A DNA stretch of 64,000 nt from an uncultured Selenomonadaceae bacterium (GTDB lineage Bacteria; Bacillota; Negativicutes; Selenomonadales; Selenomonadaceae), in assembly GCA_937902665.1 (NCBI GenBank), contig CALELM010000075.1, positions 1-64,000 of the forward strand. Direction: 5' to 3'. The notes under the pieces are model-generated. The model was not told where the DNA came from. It did no database searches and was given only the letters and a program-made list of their open reading frames with translations. Both the position numbers and the translations under genes were made by a program. Every line of letters begins with the position of its first letter. The stretch's first letter is position 1. This document shows positions 51,154 through 59,291 of this stretch, piece after piece.

Positions 51154-52530
51154 TCAAAATGCGATGTTTGCCGTCACATAGAGATTAAAAGAATAGCCGG
51201 GCGCGACTGTGGCTGTTGGTGCTTGCTGCTCTGTGAGAGACTTAAGCGCGGATGCGTCGAATGTGACGCGATCCACAGAGGCCGTCGAAAGTGCCGTAAG
51301 GGCGCTATTGAACAGCCCCTTCATCAAATTGCTGCCTGTATGGCGATGGAGCCGACCTCCGATTCCTGCATAGCCCGCACCATCAACGGCCATGATGGAT
51401 TGTCCAATGTTCCACGCGCCACCGTTCGGTAAAGCGATGGTATCAAATGTCACACCAATCCTTCCTGTTGTGCCACTCCCACCGCCGCTGTTTCCTGTCA
51501 TCGTGCCAAGAACACGACTGCCTGCGGGAATGATGAGCGTCCTGCCGTGCATATCGTAGACATCTGCCATGACTTGTGCGATGACCGGACCGGGCGCATC
51601 TGTGTTAATCCCTGTGATAAGCATAGCCGGAATGATTGTACCTGCCATGACCGTACGCTCCGTGGGCTCGCTGTAAACAGGAGCGGAATTCGCCGATGTT
51701 TGCATCAATCCTACTGCACCACGCCCCGCGGAAGCGCCTGCACTTGCTGGCATGCTGCTGCTTTCATTCGCTGCAGCATTATTTGATACTGCAGTCTCGG
51801 CAGCACCTTTTCCTCCCCCATCGAAAGCAAAAGCGATAGAAGATTTCAGTTTTTCTTTGAGTCGTTGTGCGACACTGTGCTCCTCCTCGCGCTCCCGTGC
51901 AGTCGCATCATCTGCATTCTGTCCCGCTTGCCCTACCTGAGGATATGCTCCAGCAGCAGGGACAACGACGGACGGACGAGGAACGACAGGGACAGGTGAA
52001 GAAGGCATATCCTGTGCTCTTACTGCTTGCGCGGGCTGCATGTTTGGATTTTGACCATTTGCGCCTTGCACATTCGGATTATTGGGATTCTGACCATTGG
52101 GATTGTTCGGATTTTGACCGCTCTTCCTATTCTTTGCCGCATTAATCCGCGCTAATTCACCGTAATCATCGGTTGCATTCTCATTCTTCCCCCCAGCCGC
52201 GCGATTCGGATTAGCAATATCCGACTCTTTTGCTTGCTGCTGTGCTTGCTGCTGCTTTGCGCTATCATTCGAAGATGCATAGAAAAAAGCGGCTGCAAAG
52301 ACGACGAAGAAGAACACACCAATTCCTGTAACGACGGGACGGGAAAGACCAAAGATTGTCCCATGATCGCCTTGCGTCATGGAAAAGCTTCCTTCCGCCT
52401 CTCCTGCTTTCACTTCTCTTTTCTCGCCATCTGCTACTGGTTCGATGGCGTTTTCTTCTTTGTTGAAGATTTTTCGCCATTTCTTTCCGAATGTCTTTGA
52501 AATATCTCCAAAGGTATCTTGAATCTTCAA
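51154..52530 (-). CDS. trbI: VirB10/TrbI conjugation scaffold protein
   Basis: 458 residues: a cytosolic N-terminus, one membrane helix (VVTGIGVFFFVVFAAAFFYA), a Gln/Asn/Pro-rich periplasmic linker, and the C-terminal VirB10 beta-barrel domain (AGTIIPAMLITGINTDAPGP, then LIIPAGSRVLGTMTG). VirB10 spans both membranes and senses ATP use. The linker holds tandem GQNPNNPN repeats, reflected in near-identical DNA repeats at about 52035-52125. Its presence, with VirB9, implies an outer membrane. Confidence 0.93.
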   Translation of the reverse strand: MKIQDTFGDISKTFGKKWRKIFNKEENAIEPVADGEKREVKAGEAEGSFSMTQGDHGTIFGLSRPVVTGIGVFFFVVFAAAFFYASSNDSAKQQQAQQQAKESDIANPNRAAGGKNENATDDYGELARINAAKNRKSGQNPNNPNGQNPNNPNVQGANGQNPNMQPAQAVRAQDMPSSPVPVVPRPSVVVPAAGAYPQVGQAGQNADDATAREREEEHSVAQRLKEKLKSSIAFAFDGGGKGAAETAVSNNAAANESSSMPASAGASAGRGAVGLMQTSANSAPVYSEPTERTVMAGTIIPAMLITGINTDAPGPVIAQVMADVYDMHGRTLIIPAGSRVLGTMTGNSGGGSGTTGRIGVTFDTIALPNGGAWNIGQSIMAVDGAGYAGIGGRLHRHTGSNLMKGLFNSALTALSTASVDRVTFDASALKSLTEQQAPTATVAPGYSFNLYVTANIAF

Positions 52531-52545
52531 GTCACGCCCCCTCCT

Positions 52546-53685
52546 TTATTTCTTGCGCTTGATGGTCACAATGTCCGTGTCGCTGTAGCGAAGTTCCGCA
52601 CGATCGATAATGCGGTCGATGATGTAGCAGTTTCCTTTGGTCTTGAAATTGGCAAGACTGAGATCTTTTTTGCCAGGCTCTTTCATAAAGAGTGCGGGGA
52701 GACGATCCGTTCCCTTTGCAAACTGGATGATTGTCTTTGTGCCATCGTCGAAAATCATATCTGGCTTATAACGCTTGCTTCCTTTGATTGAAACATCGTA
52801 ACCGAAGTGGAGACTGTCGTAGCTGGCAACATTCATGCTTGCATCGATTGTTTCGGCATCCTTGGCATTCTGCTGGAGCATACTTTCCTGTTCATCAAGA
52901 TCGTAGTTCCACTTGACCATCGGATTATACCAGTTGCTTGTATTCAGGATAATCTGATAACTGCGCTTATTCGTCGTGACAATAAGATTCGTTGTGCTTG
53001 ACTCTACGACAGGCTTTACATAGATATGCGGCGTACCTGCAACGATTGTCGTGTTGACTGCCCATGAAGAAGTATCGCCGCCGCCAACGAAGGAAATCCG
53101 CTCGCCCTTTTTTAGCTCGATATCCGTGAGATACCCTGTACGGCAATAAATCTTATACAGCTGATCCGGCGCATAGGCAAAAACCATCGTGGAATTGTTC
53201 TGCGCATTTTTCGCATCCTGCGTATAAGATACGCGCCCTTGCGGTCCCGGATTTACCAATCGGTCATTGCTTTCACCGTGTGCCCGATAAGCAAAGGGAT
53301 CGTCCAAAGACGGCATTGGCGGACGATAGAGATCTTCGATTTCATCTTTCAGTAACGATTGTGCCTGCGACAGCGTGCGCAGCTGACGCTCGATTTCATC
53401 AAGACGCATCGTAAGAGCATCCAACGCATCCGCATTGCTGCGATTTTTGCTTAGTTTATGAAGCTCTTCCTGTGCATTGCCCAGCTCTTTCCAAAGGGAT
53501 TCATTCGTATCTGCGCTTTGCTTGACTTTTTCTTTGGTTTGCTCGACAGCGGCTTTCTCTTCTTGCAGATTTGCCTTAAACTCCGAAAGCGTTGCTGCAT
53601 TGGCAGTTTGCGTAAATCCACCAGCAAAAACACTTGCAGCCATAAATGCCGCAAAAATGGAATTTCTAAGTTTCTTCATTTGCAT
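52546..53685 (-). CDS. trbG: VirB9/TrbG conjugation outer-membrane complex protein
   Basis: 379 residues. A signal peptide (SIFAAFMAASVFAGGFTQTA) is followed by a coiled-coil insertion (residues 30-110) that classic VirB9 lacks. The VirB9 domain then follows (YAPDQLYKIYCRTGYLTDIE, LIVTTNKRSYQIILN, YDVSIKGSKRYKPDMIFDDG). It forms the outer-membrane ring with VirB10. AAAGGAGAGAG precedes the ATG at 53685. Confidence 0.9.
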   Translation of the reverse strand: MQMKKLRNSIFAAFMAASVFAGGFTQTANAATLSEFKANLQEEKAAVEQTKEKVKQSADTNESLWKELGNAQEELHKLSKNRSNADALDALTMRLDEIERQLRTLSQAQSLLKDEIEDLYRPPMPSLDDPFAYRAHGESNDRLVNPGPQGRVSYTQDAKNAQNNSTMVFAYAPDQLYKIYCRTGYLTDIELKKGERISFVGGGDTSSWAVNTTIVAGTPHIYVKPVVESSTTNLIVTTNKRSYQIILNTSNWYNPMVKWNYDLDEQESMLQQNAKDAETIDASMNVASYDSLHFGYDVSIKGSKRYKPDMIFDDGTKTIIQFAKGTDRLPALFMKEPGKKDLSLANFKTKGNCYIIDRIIDRAELRYSDTDIVTIKRKK

Positions 53686-53701
53686 TTCGTTTCTCTCTCC
53701 T

Positions 53702-54502
53702 TTACTGTGCCACACCATGCTGACTGTCCGCACCTTGCAATGTCTGCACAGGCTGTTGTGCCTCTGCGCCGCTTACGTTAGGATTGGTCGTTTTGGTTTC
53801 CGTATCCCGTTCCCAACGCAGATCCTTGATATAGATGCCGATTGGATTATTTGCAAGCTTTTCCTTATCGTCCGTCTTGATGATCTCAGTGGTAAAAACA
53901 CCCGTATACGGTGTGACTTTTTTCTGACCTGATCCGAGATCATATTCCACTTCTGTCCAGCGGACTTGATAGCTTTTGCCGCCTTCCATGGGAATAACGC
54001 TGTTGATCGTGATCTGTACCGTCGAACGACTGACTTTTGTGTTGCGCTTTTCTTCCTGCATACGGTTCTGGAGAATCGTTGCACCATCGTTCGTAAGGAA
54101 GTTGTACGCCCGAGTCAGCTGTGTCTTATATACGACACCATCAAGCGGCACGTTGCGTATGTCCTGCACGAATTGACGAATGAAGAAGCTATACACCGCA
54201 TCGTTCGGCGTGTAGTTTGCCATGGAATTTGCTGTTCCGACGTTTCTCACTTCGCCCGTCTTGATATCTGTCTCAACAACATAAACTAACGTGTTTTCTG
54301 TTACGCTTTTATAACAGAGTGCACCGGCAAGAACGATGATTCCTGCACCCATGCACATAATGAGTTTGCGCAGAAGATTGTTCTGCTCGATAATACCGCC
54401 TTCTCGTTCATCCCACTTTCGGCTTGCCTTTTCTGCCGGACTAAGCGACGACACAGGCATTGTGAAATGTTCGGGACGGTGAAACAACTGCGTAATTTTC
54501 AA
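53702..54502 (-). CDS. trbF: VirB8/TrbF conjugation assembly protein
   Basis: 266 residues. A cytosolic N-terminus (SPAEKASRKWDEREGGIIEQ) and one membrane helix (LIMCMGAGIIVLAGALCY) precede the NTF2-like periplasmic domain with GGKSYQVRWTEVEYDLGSGQ and PIGIYIKDLRWERD, typical of TrbF. The start is probably the TTG at 54502, 7 bp after AGGAGGGG; an ATG lies 14 codons further in. It starts the trbF-trbG-trbI order. Confidence 0.9.
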   Translation of the reverse strand: MKITQLFHRPEHFTMPVSSLSPAEKASRKWDEREGGIIEQNNLLRKLIMCMGAGIIVLAGALCYKSVTENTLVYVVETDIKTGEVRNVGTANSMANYTPNDAVYSFFIRQFVQDIRNVPLDGVVYKTQLTRAYNFLTNDGATILQNRMQEEKRNTKVSRSTVQITINSVIPMEGGKSYQVRWTEVEYDLGSGQKKVTPYTGVFTTEIIKTDDKEKLANNPIGIYIKDLRWERDTETKTTNPNVSGAEAQQPVQTLQGADSQHGVAQ

Positions 54503-54522
54503 GTAAAAACCCCTCCTAAAAA

Positions 54523-55197
54523 TTAACTTCGGCAAAGACGACGCTTCCCTGCATAAAGCATGAAGCCAACAAGGAAGCTCGCAAAACTCAGCGGAGCACC
54601 AAACAATCCGACAAATGCACCAATGAAAAGAATCATTTTCTTTTCATCCACATTGAGCGAAAAGGGATGAGATGGGATGTTCGCCAAAAGAAAGAACGTA
54701 CATCCTAAAGGGCAGATAAACATCGCGGCAAATGCAGCACAGTCAATCAGCCACGCAGGAAATGCAGGAAACGGAAGCACGAGCATATAGTAGAGAAGAA
54801 CGGCGAGAAGCCCTGTCACAAGCATGGATAGGTATACATCCCTCCCAAACAGCATCCGTCCTCTGGTGTTCCATCGAGCAGAAATGCAGACTACGCCAAT
54901 CGTTACGCCCGTAGCGAAGGAAAGAAAATAGCGGTGTAAATTTCTTTCGGAAAGCAATAAGCCAATTGCGATCAACAGCAGCAGCGTTTTCCAAGAAATC
55001 GAATGACCATCTTCTGACAGGCGCTTATTTTCCTGTGCCGCCTGCATTAACAGGATTGCGAGAAGGGCGATAAACGACAACTGTATATCGGGCAGGAAGT
55101 AATAGACCAGCGTGACATAAAGCAAGAGGCCGCCTAACACACTTTTCCATAAGGATTTGATTTCATCACCCCATTTCCCATTCCCGACTATTAGCAT
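54523..55197 (-). CDS. Polytopic membrane protein of unknown function
   Basis: About 224 residues with six or seven hydrophobic segments (SVLGGLLLYVTLVYYFLPDI, TLLLLIAIGLLLSE, LIDCAAFAAMFICPLGCTFF). It is the first gene before trbF. The start is unclear: the ATG at 55197 lies in the -10 region of the promoter motif, so translation may begin further in, for example at a GTG near 55140. No family is recognised. Confidence 0.6.
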   Translation of the reverse strand: MLIVGNGKWGDEIKSLWKSVLGGLLLYVTLVYYFLPDIQLSFIALLAILLMQAAQENKRLSEDGHSISWKTLLLLIAIGLLLSERNLHRYFLSFATGVTIGVVCISARWNTRGRMLFGRDVYLSMLVTGLLAVLLYYMLVLPFPAFPAWLIDCAAFAAMFICPLGCTFFLLANIPSHPFSLNVDEKKMILFIGAFVGLFGAPLSFASFLVGFMLYAGKRRLCRS

Positions 55198-55236
55198 AGC
55201 AGGAAAATCCCATTCAAAAACCAATCTTTTTTCATT
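55193..55236 (-). promoter_or_regulatory. Element-wide promoter motif, trbF-trbG-trbI operon copy
   Basis: The minus strand reads AAAAAAGATTGGTTTTTGAA, TGGGATTTTCC, then TGCTATGCT. Confidence 0.72.
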
Positions 55237-55254
55237 CTCGTAAGTTCATTCTCC

Positions 55255-55959
55255 TCATTCAGAAGATGAATTTTCGCTCTCTTGCGCATATGTGATGCGA
55301 TCTGACTTAGCCGCATCCGCAGTCCCGTCCGAAGAAAAAAAGGAAATCGCCTTGGAATACATATCTTCCGCTTTTGATGTTTTCTTCTCCCCTGCACTGC
55401 TGCTCGGCTCTGCCTTAGGTGCGTCAACTGGCGCAACACTTGCTATAGGCGCAGGGATAGACGGGCGCGGCAGACTATATGCAGGAATGCCAGGAAGTGG
55501 GCGAACCGTTCCGACTTGCCCTGCACTTACCTGTTGCGCCGTCACGGTATTCGCTTCAGTTTCCGTACTTTGCGGGTCAATAGGAACAACAGGATTCCCC
55601 GTATTTGATGCAGGAAGTCCTCCATCTTGTGATGCCGCTTCTATAGAAGATTGATATGCCACTTCCATCGAATTTATTTTATTCGACAAAACCACGATCC
55701 ATGCAGAAAGAAACAGGATGAGCAATATGCTGGCAATTTGCAAGAGGAATGTCCTTTTTTGATTCCGCGAATCTTTTTCAATTTTTTTGATTTGCAATAT
55801 TTCATACGAATTTACATGTTTTGATAAATCATGCCACATAGCAAATAAATTTTTGTCTAAGCAAAACTTTTTATCATATACTTCCTCTATTGTCAAAGGA
55901 TCTTTTAGAAAAAGTTCCCTCGTCTGATCCAAGTCCACATTCTCCTGTTTCTTTTCCAT
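55255..55959 (-). CDS. Single-pass membrane protein with Pro/Ser-rich periplasmic tail
   Basis: 234 residues: a cytosolic N-terminus of about 70 residues, one membrane helix (FLLQIASILLILFLSAWIVV), and a low-complexity periplasmic region (PLPGIPAYSLPRPSIPAPIA). GGAGAGAATAAAGG precedes the ATG. It overlaps the STAS gene by 86 bp. It could be a membrane sensor or anchor for the switch proteins, but no family is recognised. Confidence 0.62.
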   Translation of the reverse strand: MEKKQENVDLDQTRELFLKDPLTIEEVYDKKFCLDKNLFAMWHDLSKHVNSYEILQIKKIEKDSRNQKRTFLLQIASILLILFLSAWIVVLSNKINSMEVAYQSSIEAASQDGGLPASNTGNPVVPIDPQSTETEANTVTAQQVSAGQVGTVRPLPGIPAYSLPRPSIPAPIASVAPVDAPKAEPSSSAGEKKTSKAEDMYSKAISFFSSDGTADAAKSDRITYAQESENSSSE

Positions 55960-56281
55960 CCTTTATTCTCTCCTTTGTTTCTTTCACCCAATCCTCTGAA
56001 TTGACAATTGAAAGTAAATATCGAATTTGTTCGTTCACATGAATGCAAAGAAAATTTTCTTCTCCAAAAATCTCACGGATTCTTTTCAAACTTCTCCATG
56101 CGGCAACCGTCAAAATTTCTGTTTCCGAAAAATCAACGAGAATCTTCTTCGGGTGATACACAGAAGTGACAAATTCTATATCCTTTTCGATTGCGGAAAT
56201 ATGCGCGAAATTATATCGTCCTTTCACTTGTAAAATAGCCGTATCCCCTTTTACCACAAGGTACCGTATCATCCAATTCAT
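55874..56281 (-). CDS. STAS-domain protein, anti-sigma-factor-antagonist-like
   Basis: 135 residues. Residues 8-100 have the STAS strand-helix pattern (DTAILQVKGRYNFAHI ... KKILVDFSETEILTVAAWRS). In RsbV/SpoIIAA the loop after the third strand carries an Asp-Ser pair with the phosphorylated serine; here it reads ILTVAAW, so the serine is absent and a threonine is the nearest candidate. Its ATG overlaps the stop of the RsbW-like gene, the order being kinase then antagonist. An uncharacterised switch partner is the likeliest role. Confidence 0.6.
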   Translation of the reverse strand: MNWMIRYLVVKGDTAILQVKGRYNFAHISAIEKDIEFVTSVYHPKKILVDFSETEILTVAAWRSLKRIREIFGEENFLCIHVNEQIRYLLSIVNSEDWVKETKERIKDGKETGECGLGSDEGTFSKRSFDNRGSI

Positions 56282-56820
56282 AAGACCTCACGTGCCTTTC
56301 CTGAAAGCAAGCACCCGTCCTTATCCCGCACAAGGAAGCGTCTCGCAAGGATTCCTATCTCTTGGCAAATCTCTTCCTCTGGAAAAATCCATTTTACAAG
56401 CGTGATAGACTGTCCATCTTCTTCCATATAGACGTAATCTGATCCCATAAGGATAATCCAAAGCCCCATATGTGGGCGTAGTTGTTTTTCTTCATACAAG
56501 ATAGGCTGCATCCATGCACTCTCCTTACCTTCGGCCAGCTCTATAAGATGAGATTGATGTGCACGAGCATCGAAGGGCAAAGAAGACGATTGCACGGTGA
56601 CCGCAACATTCACGGCCATCACGCGAACAAAGATATCAAAGCCATAAACACAATTTTTAGGAAACATATATTCAACGGCGTTATTCACCACTTCTTCAAC
56701 AGCTTGCAAAAAAGCGTAGTTTTGCATCCCTCCGAAGGACTGCCAAAAAAGACGTTCAAGCTTCTCGTGCTTTTCGTTGTATGCTTCAATGCTGGCAAAA
56801 TGAAAGCTATGGTAGCGCAC
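56278..56820 (-). CDS. RsbW/SpoIIAB-like ATPase (HATPase_c family)
   Basis: 180 residues from a GTG at 56820, 5 bp after GGGGAGGAGGTGACG. The GHKL ATPase N-box is VEEVVNNAVEY (residues 41-51). The later part, RPHMGLWIILMGSDYVYMEE, then QSITLVKWIF, matches the end of RsbW-type anti-sigma kinases. These bind a sigma factor or a STAS protein, exchanging partners by phosphorylation. It stands between TraF and the STAS gene, with a sigma-like gene just upstream. Confidence 0.68.
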   Translation of the reverse strand: MRYHSFHFASIEAYNEKHEKLERLFWQSFGGMQNYAFLQAVEEVVNNAVEYMFPKNCVYGFDIFVRVMAVNVAVTVQSSSLPFDARAHQSHLIELAEGKESAWMQPILYEEKQLRPHMGLWIILMGSDYVYMEEDGQSITLVKWIFPEEEICQEIGILARRFLVRDKDGCLLSGKAREVL

Positions 56821-56824
56821 GCCG

Positions 56825-57349
56825 TCACCTCCTCCCCATGACGATAAGCGGAATAATACGGGAATAGATTCGATCTCTTGCAATCGTCCCTGTATAACGC
56901 CCATCGTAGCTGCGGTCTGCTGGCGTGTATGGCAGAAAACGCCCCTTTTCTACTATGTGTTCTCCGACTTGCGGCGTAAGCATATGCCCTTTTGGATCTG
57001 TCGTGTGAGCGATGCCGATAATTTCTCCATTGACACGGAATGTCAGATCTTTTGGGTCAACGGAATATGTGCTTCCTTCCATGGCCGCAAATTTCAAGAA
57101 AGCAGGATTCTCCCCTTCCGGAATCCAATGGTTTTTGTAAATCGTTTCCATAACGCGATCTTCTTCCTGAAAGGCGACGATATCGCCATTGCGAATGGCC
57201 ATACCCGGAATCGCAAGATAAATCCCGCGTGGCAAACTTTCTGTCACATTAACGAAAAAGAAATGGGGAATCGCGATAGCGAAAGGATTAAACAAGAAAA
57301 AGAGATATGTTCCCAGCCCTAAAAAAACCAATATTTTCTTGAATTGCAT
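56825..57349 (-). CDS. traF: TraF-like S26C signal peptidase
   Basis: 174 residues with an N-terminal membrane helix. The catalytic serine is in NVTESLPRGIYLAIPG and the lysine in FLKFAAMEGSTYSV. DRSYDGRYTGTI near the end is typical of TraF. In IncP plasmids TraF trims the C-terminus of the TrbC pilin and cyclises it. It sits in the regulatory operon rather than beside trbC. GAGGAGGATAT precedes the ATG. Confidence 0.88.
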   Translation of the reverse strand: MQFKKILVFLGLGTYLFFLFNPFAIAIPHFFFVNVTESLPRGIYLAIPGMAIRNGDIVAFQEEDRVMETIYKNHWIPEGENPAFLKFAAMEGSTYSVDPKDLTFRVNGEIIGIAHTTDPKGHMLTPQVGEHIVEKGRFLPYTPADRSYDGRYTGTIARDRIYSRIIPLIVMGRR

Positions 57350-57358
57350 ATATCCTCC

Positions 57359-58072
57359 TCACGGCTTGAAAACAAGATTGCGAACATCATTGCGAAAGGA
57401 ACGCAATGTGCGTGATACGATGCTCTCCGTTTGATTCACTTCCCGTGCAAGTTCTCCAATGCGTTGATGCGGACTTCTCACTATGGCAGAAATTACACGA
57501 TTTTCCAAAGTTTTATGCGCAAAAACGCAACAATCATTGATCCGTTGTAAAAGCTCGCTATACTGATCGTAATATTGCACGATCGAACGAAACCAATGCT
57601 CATCAATGATTTCATACATTGGATCCAACTGCTCTTTGGCGATAACGAGCGTTCCAAGAACTTCAAGCATATTGACAATCTTCATGTGCTGAAAGATGTC
57701 GCATTCCAGTAGATGATAGTGCAAGGCATGGTAGACTTGCTTGCGAATATCCTCCCTCCAGTATCCGAGCTGTGACCGTGAAACATTGAGCATTAACGTC
57801 TGCTTCGTGTAGCTCGCATGCCATTTATAGTGCAGCAACAGCAGCCTTTGATATTCTTCTGGCAGGCAGTGAATCACCATTGCAATAAGAGTTCGATTCG
57901 TCTCCTGTTTCACAATACGCATCAACATTTTTCGGCGAGCGATATCGTTGTCTACGCTTTTTTCTACAAAGGCTCGGAGCTCCTGCAAATCCGTTTTTTT
58001 GTCTTGCCGAAAAAATTCATAGAGCATTCTATCGGCAAGATACAAGTTTAAGACTGGCCTCGTAACGTGCAT
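57359..58072 (-). CDS. Sigma-region-4-like regulatory protein with second C-terminal HTH
   Basis: 237 residues. Residues about 69-117 (HCLPEEYQRLLLLHYKWHAS, YTKQTLMLNVSRSQLGYWRE, DIRKQV) look like sigma-factor region 4 or the related ArpU/RinA late activators. Residues about 195-230 (RIGELAREVNQTESIVSRTL) suggest a second helix-turn-helix. No clear sigma region 2 is seen. It is 9 bp upstream of traF and close to the RsbW- and STAS-like genes. It is the best candidate to recognise the element-wide promoter motif, but that link is inference. Confidence 0.58.
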   Translation of the reverse strand: MHVTRPVLNLYLADRMLYEFFRQDKKTDLQELRAFVEKSVDNDIARRKMLMRIVKQETNRTLIAMVIHCLPEEYQRLLLLHYKWHASYTKQTLMLNVSRSQLGYWREDIRKQVYHALHYHLLECDIFQHMKIVNMLEVLGTLVIAKEQLDPMYEIIDEHWFRSIVQYYDQYSELLQRINDCCVFAHKTLENRVISAIVRSPHQRIGELAREVNQTESIVSRTLRSFRNDVRNLVFKP

Positions 58073-58084
58073 AACTGCCCCTCC

Positions 58085-58558
58085 TCATTCCTCGAAAAGC
58101 ACCATGGGATCAGCGTATTCATAGCCGTTTTCCGTATCCACGATCCACTCCAGATGTAAATGCGGTCCTGTTGCATTGCCTGTTGCACCGATACAACCAA
58201 TCGGATAGCCTTGCGACATTTCCATTCCGACCGTTACATCAATGCCGGATAAATGTGCATAACGCGTGTATGCGTCCCATGCTGGATGATAGATCACAAT
58301 TTGATTGCCATACCCGTCTTGAAAATCACCAACTGCCACAACGATTCCGTCAAGCATGGCAGGAACAGGCGTGCCGTAGCCGTAACCAAGATCCAGCCCG
58401 CTATGAAACCGTACATCTCCGTAAATCGGATGCACGCGCCAGCCAAAATCCGATGTAACAGGAAGATCTCCCGCGTTCACAGACAAAGGAACTCCCAAAA
58501 ACAGCAGCAGCAAGCAAAGCATTGTGATAAACCGTAAGAACAGATTTTTTTGTCTCAT
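58085..58558 (-). CDS. Secreted M23-family peptidoglycan endopeptidase
   Basis: 157 residues: a signal peptide (MLCLLLLFLGVPLSVNA), then a compact M23 domain with zinc ligands HSGLDLGYG and GPHLHLEW and the second histidine in YTRYAHLSG. It cuts peptide cross-links in the wall. It is a third wall hydrolase on the element beside the fusion protein and the SLT enzyme. AAGGGGTGAAAACGT precedes the ATG. Confidence 0.92.
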   Translation of the reverse strand: MRQKNLFLRFITMLCLLLLFLGVPLSVNAGDLPVTSDFGWRVHPIYGDVRFHSGLDLGYGYGTPVPAMLDGIVVAVGDFQDGYGNQIVIYHPAWDAYTRYAHLSGIDVTVGMEMSQGYPIGCIGATGNATGPHLHLEWIVDTENGYEYADPMVLFEE

Positions 58559-58581
58559 ACGTTTTCACCCCTTGCATAAAC

Positions 58582-58773
58582 CTACAATTTCCAATATTCC
58601 AGATCCACTTTCAAAACACTTGAAATACGTTGTAAAACAAAGAAATTTGGCATATGCAAGTCATGTTCCCAATTGTAAACCGACCACCTGGACTTATTCA
58701 CCTTGCGCCCCAAATCGGTCTTGCTAAGCCCACGCGATTTGCGCAAATCGCATAGTTTTTCTCCGAACGTCAT
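58582..58773 (-). CDS. Small XRE-family repressor
   Basis: 63 residues that are almost only a helix-turn-helix: MTFGEKLCDLRKSRGLSKTD, LGRKVNKSRWSVYNWEHD. Its ATG overlaps the stop of the previous gene (ATGA). A plausible regulator of the repA operon or of transfer. Confidence 0.85.
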   Translation of the reverse strand: MTFGEKLCDLRKSRGLSKTDLGRKVNKSRWSVYNWEHDLHMPNFFVLQRISSVLKVDLEYWKL

Positions 58774-59291
58774 GTTTTCTCTCCGTCTGATTTTATAAAC
58801 CGTTCGACAATCTCAATCATGCCAATCAGCTCCTGATGCAAATCCCCCATTTCCTCATTCGTGAGCATGATGAAATTCTCTTTTCGTGCAAATAGGCTCG
58901 TCAATGTCTTGATGTCCAAATCTACCCGTCGCGAAGCTGGATGCTCTGCCCACTTGCCTTCGAGATAGAGTGATGTAAACGAGCGCACTTCTTCTGCAAC
59001 GGCGTAGAGGTATTCTGACAAGCGTAGCAAAATTTGAATCTGATTTCGGTCAAAATCTGCAAGTTTCGCCTCTGCGGCAATCTCTTTCAAGCGTTTTCGA
59101 CTGAACGAGATGTACTCATCCGTCATCAGCGCAAGATCCGTGATGCCGTTCATCTCGAAAAGCTGCTGATAACGCTTGATCTGCTCTTTAAGCGCACTAT
59201 TTTCTTCCCACAAGCTCTTGTAGTCAGACGGCTTTTCAATTCTTGTTACGGCCTTCACGTTTGGCACAGAAATCTCTTTTACCTTGCCCAT
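58770..59291 (-). CDS. Coiled-coil protein encoded downstream of repA, unknown function
   Basis: 173 residues with an N-terminal leucine-zipper-like segment (SLWEENSALKEQIKRYQQLF) and a helical body. It overlaps the 3' end of repA by 13 bp and the XRE gene by 4 bp, so it belongs to the replication operon. A copy-number or replication accessory role is possible. No family is recognised. Confidence 0.6.
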   Translation of the reverse strand: MGKVKEISVPNVKAVTRIEKPSDYKSLWEENSALKEQIKRYQQLFEMNGITDLALMTDEYISFSRKRLKEIAAEAKLADFDRNQIQILLRLSEYLYAVAEEVRSFTSLYLEGKWAEHPASRRVDLDIKTLTSLFARKENFIMLTNEEMGDLHQELIGMIEIVERFIKSDGEKT

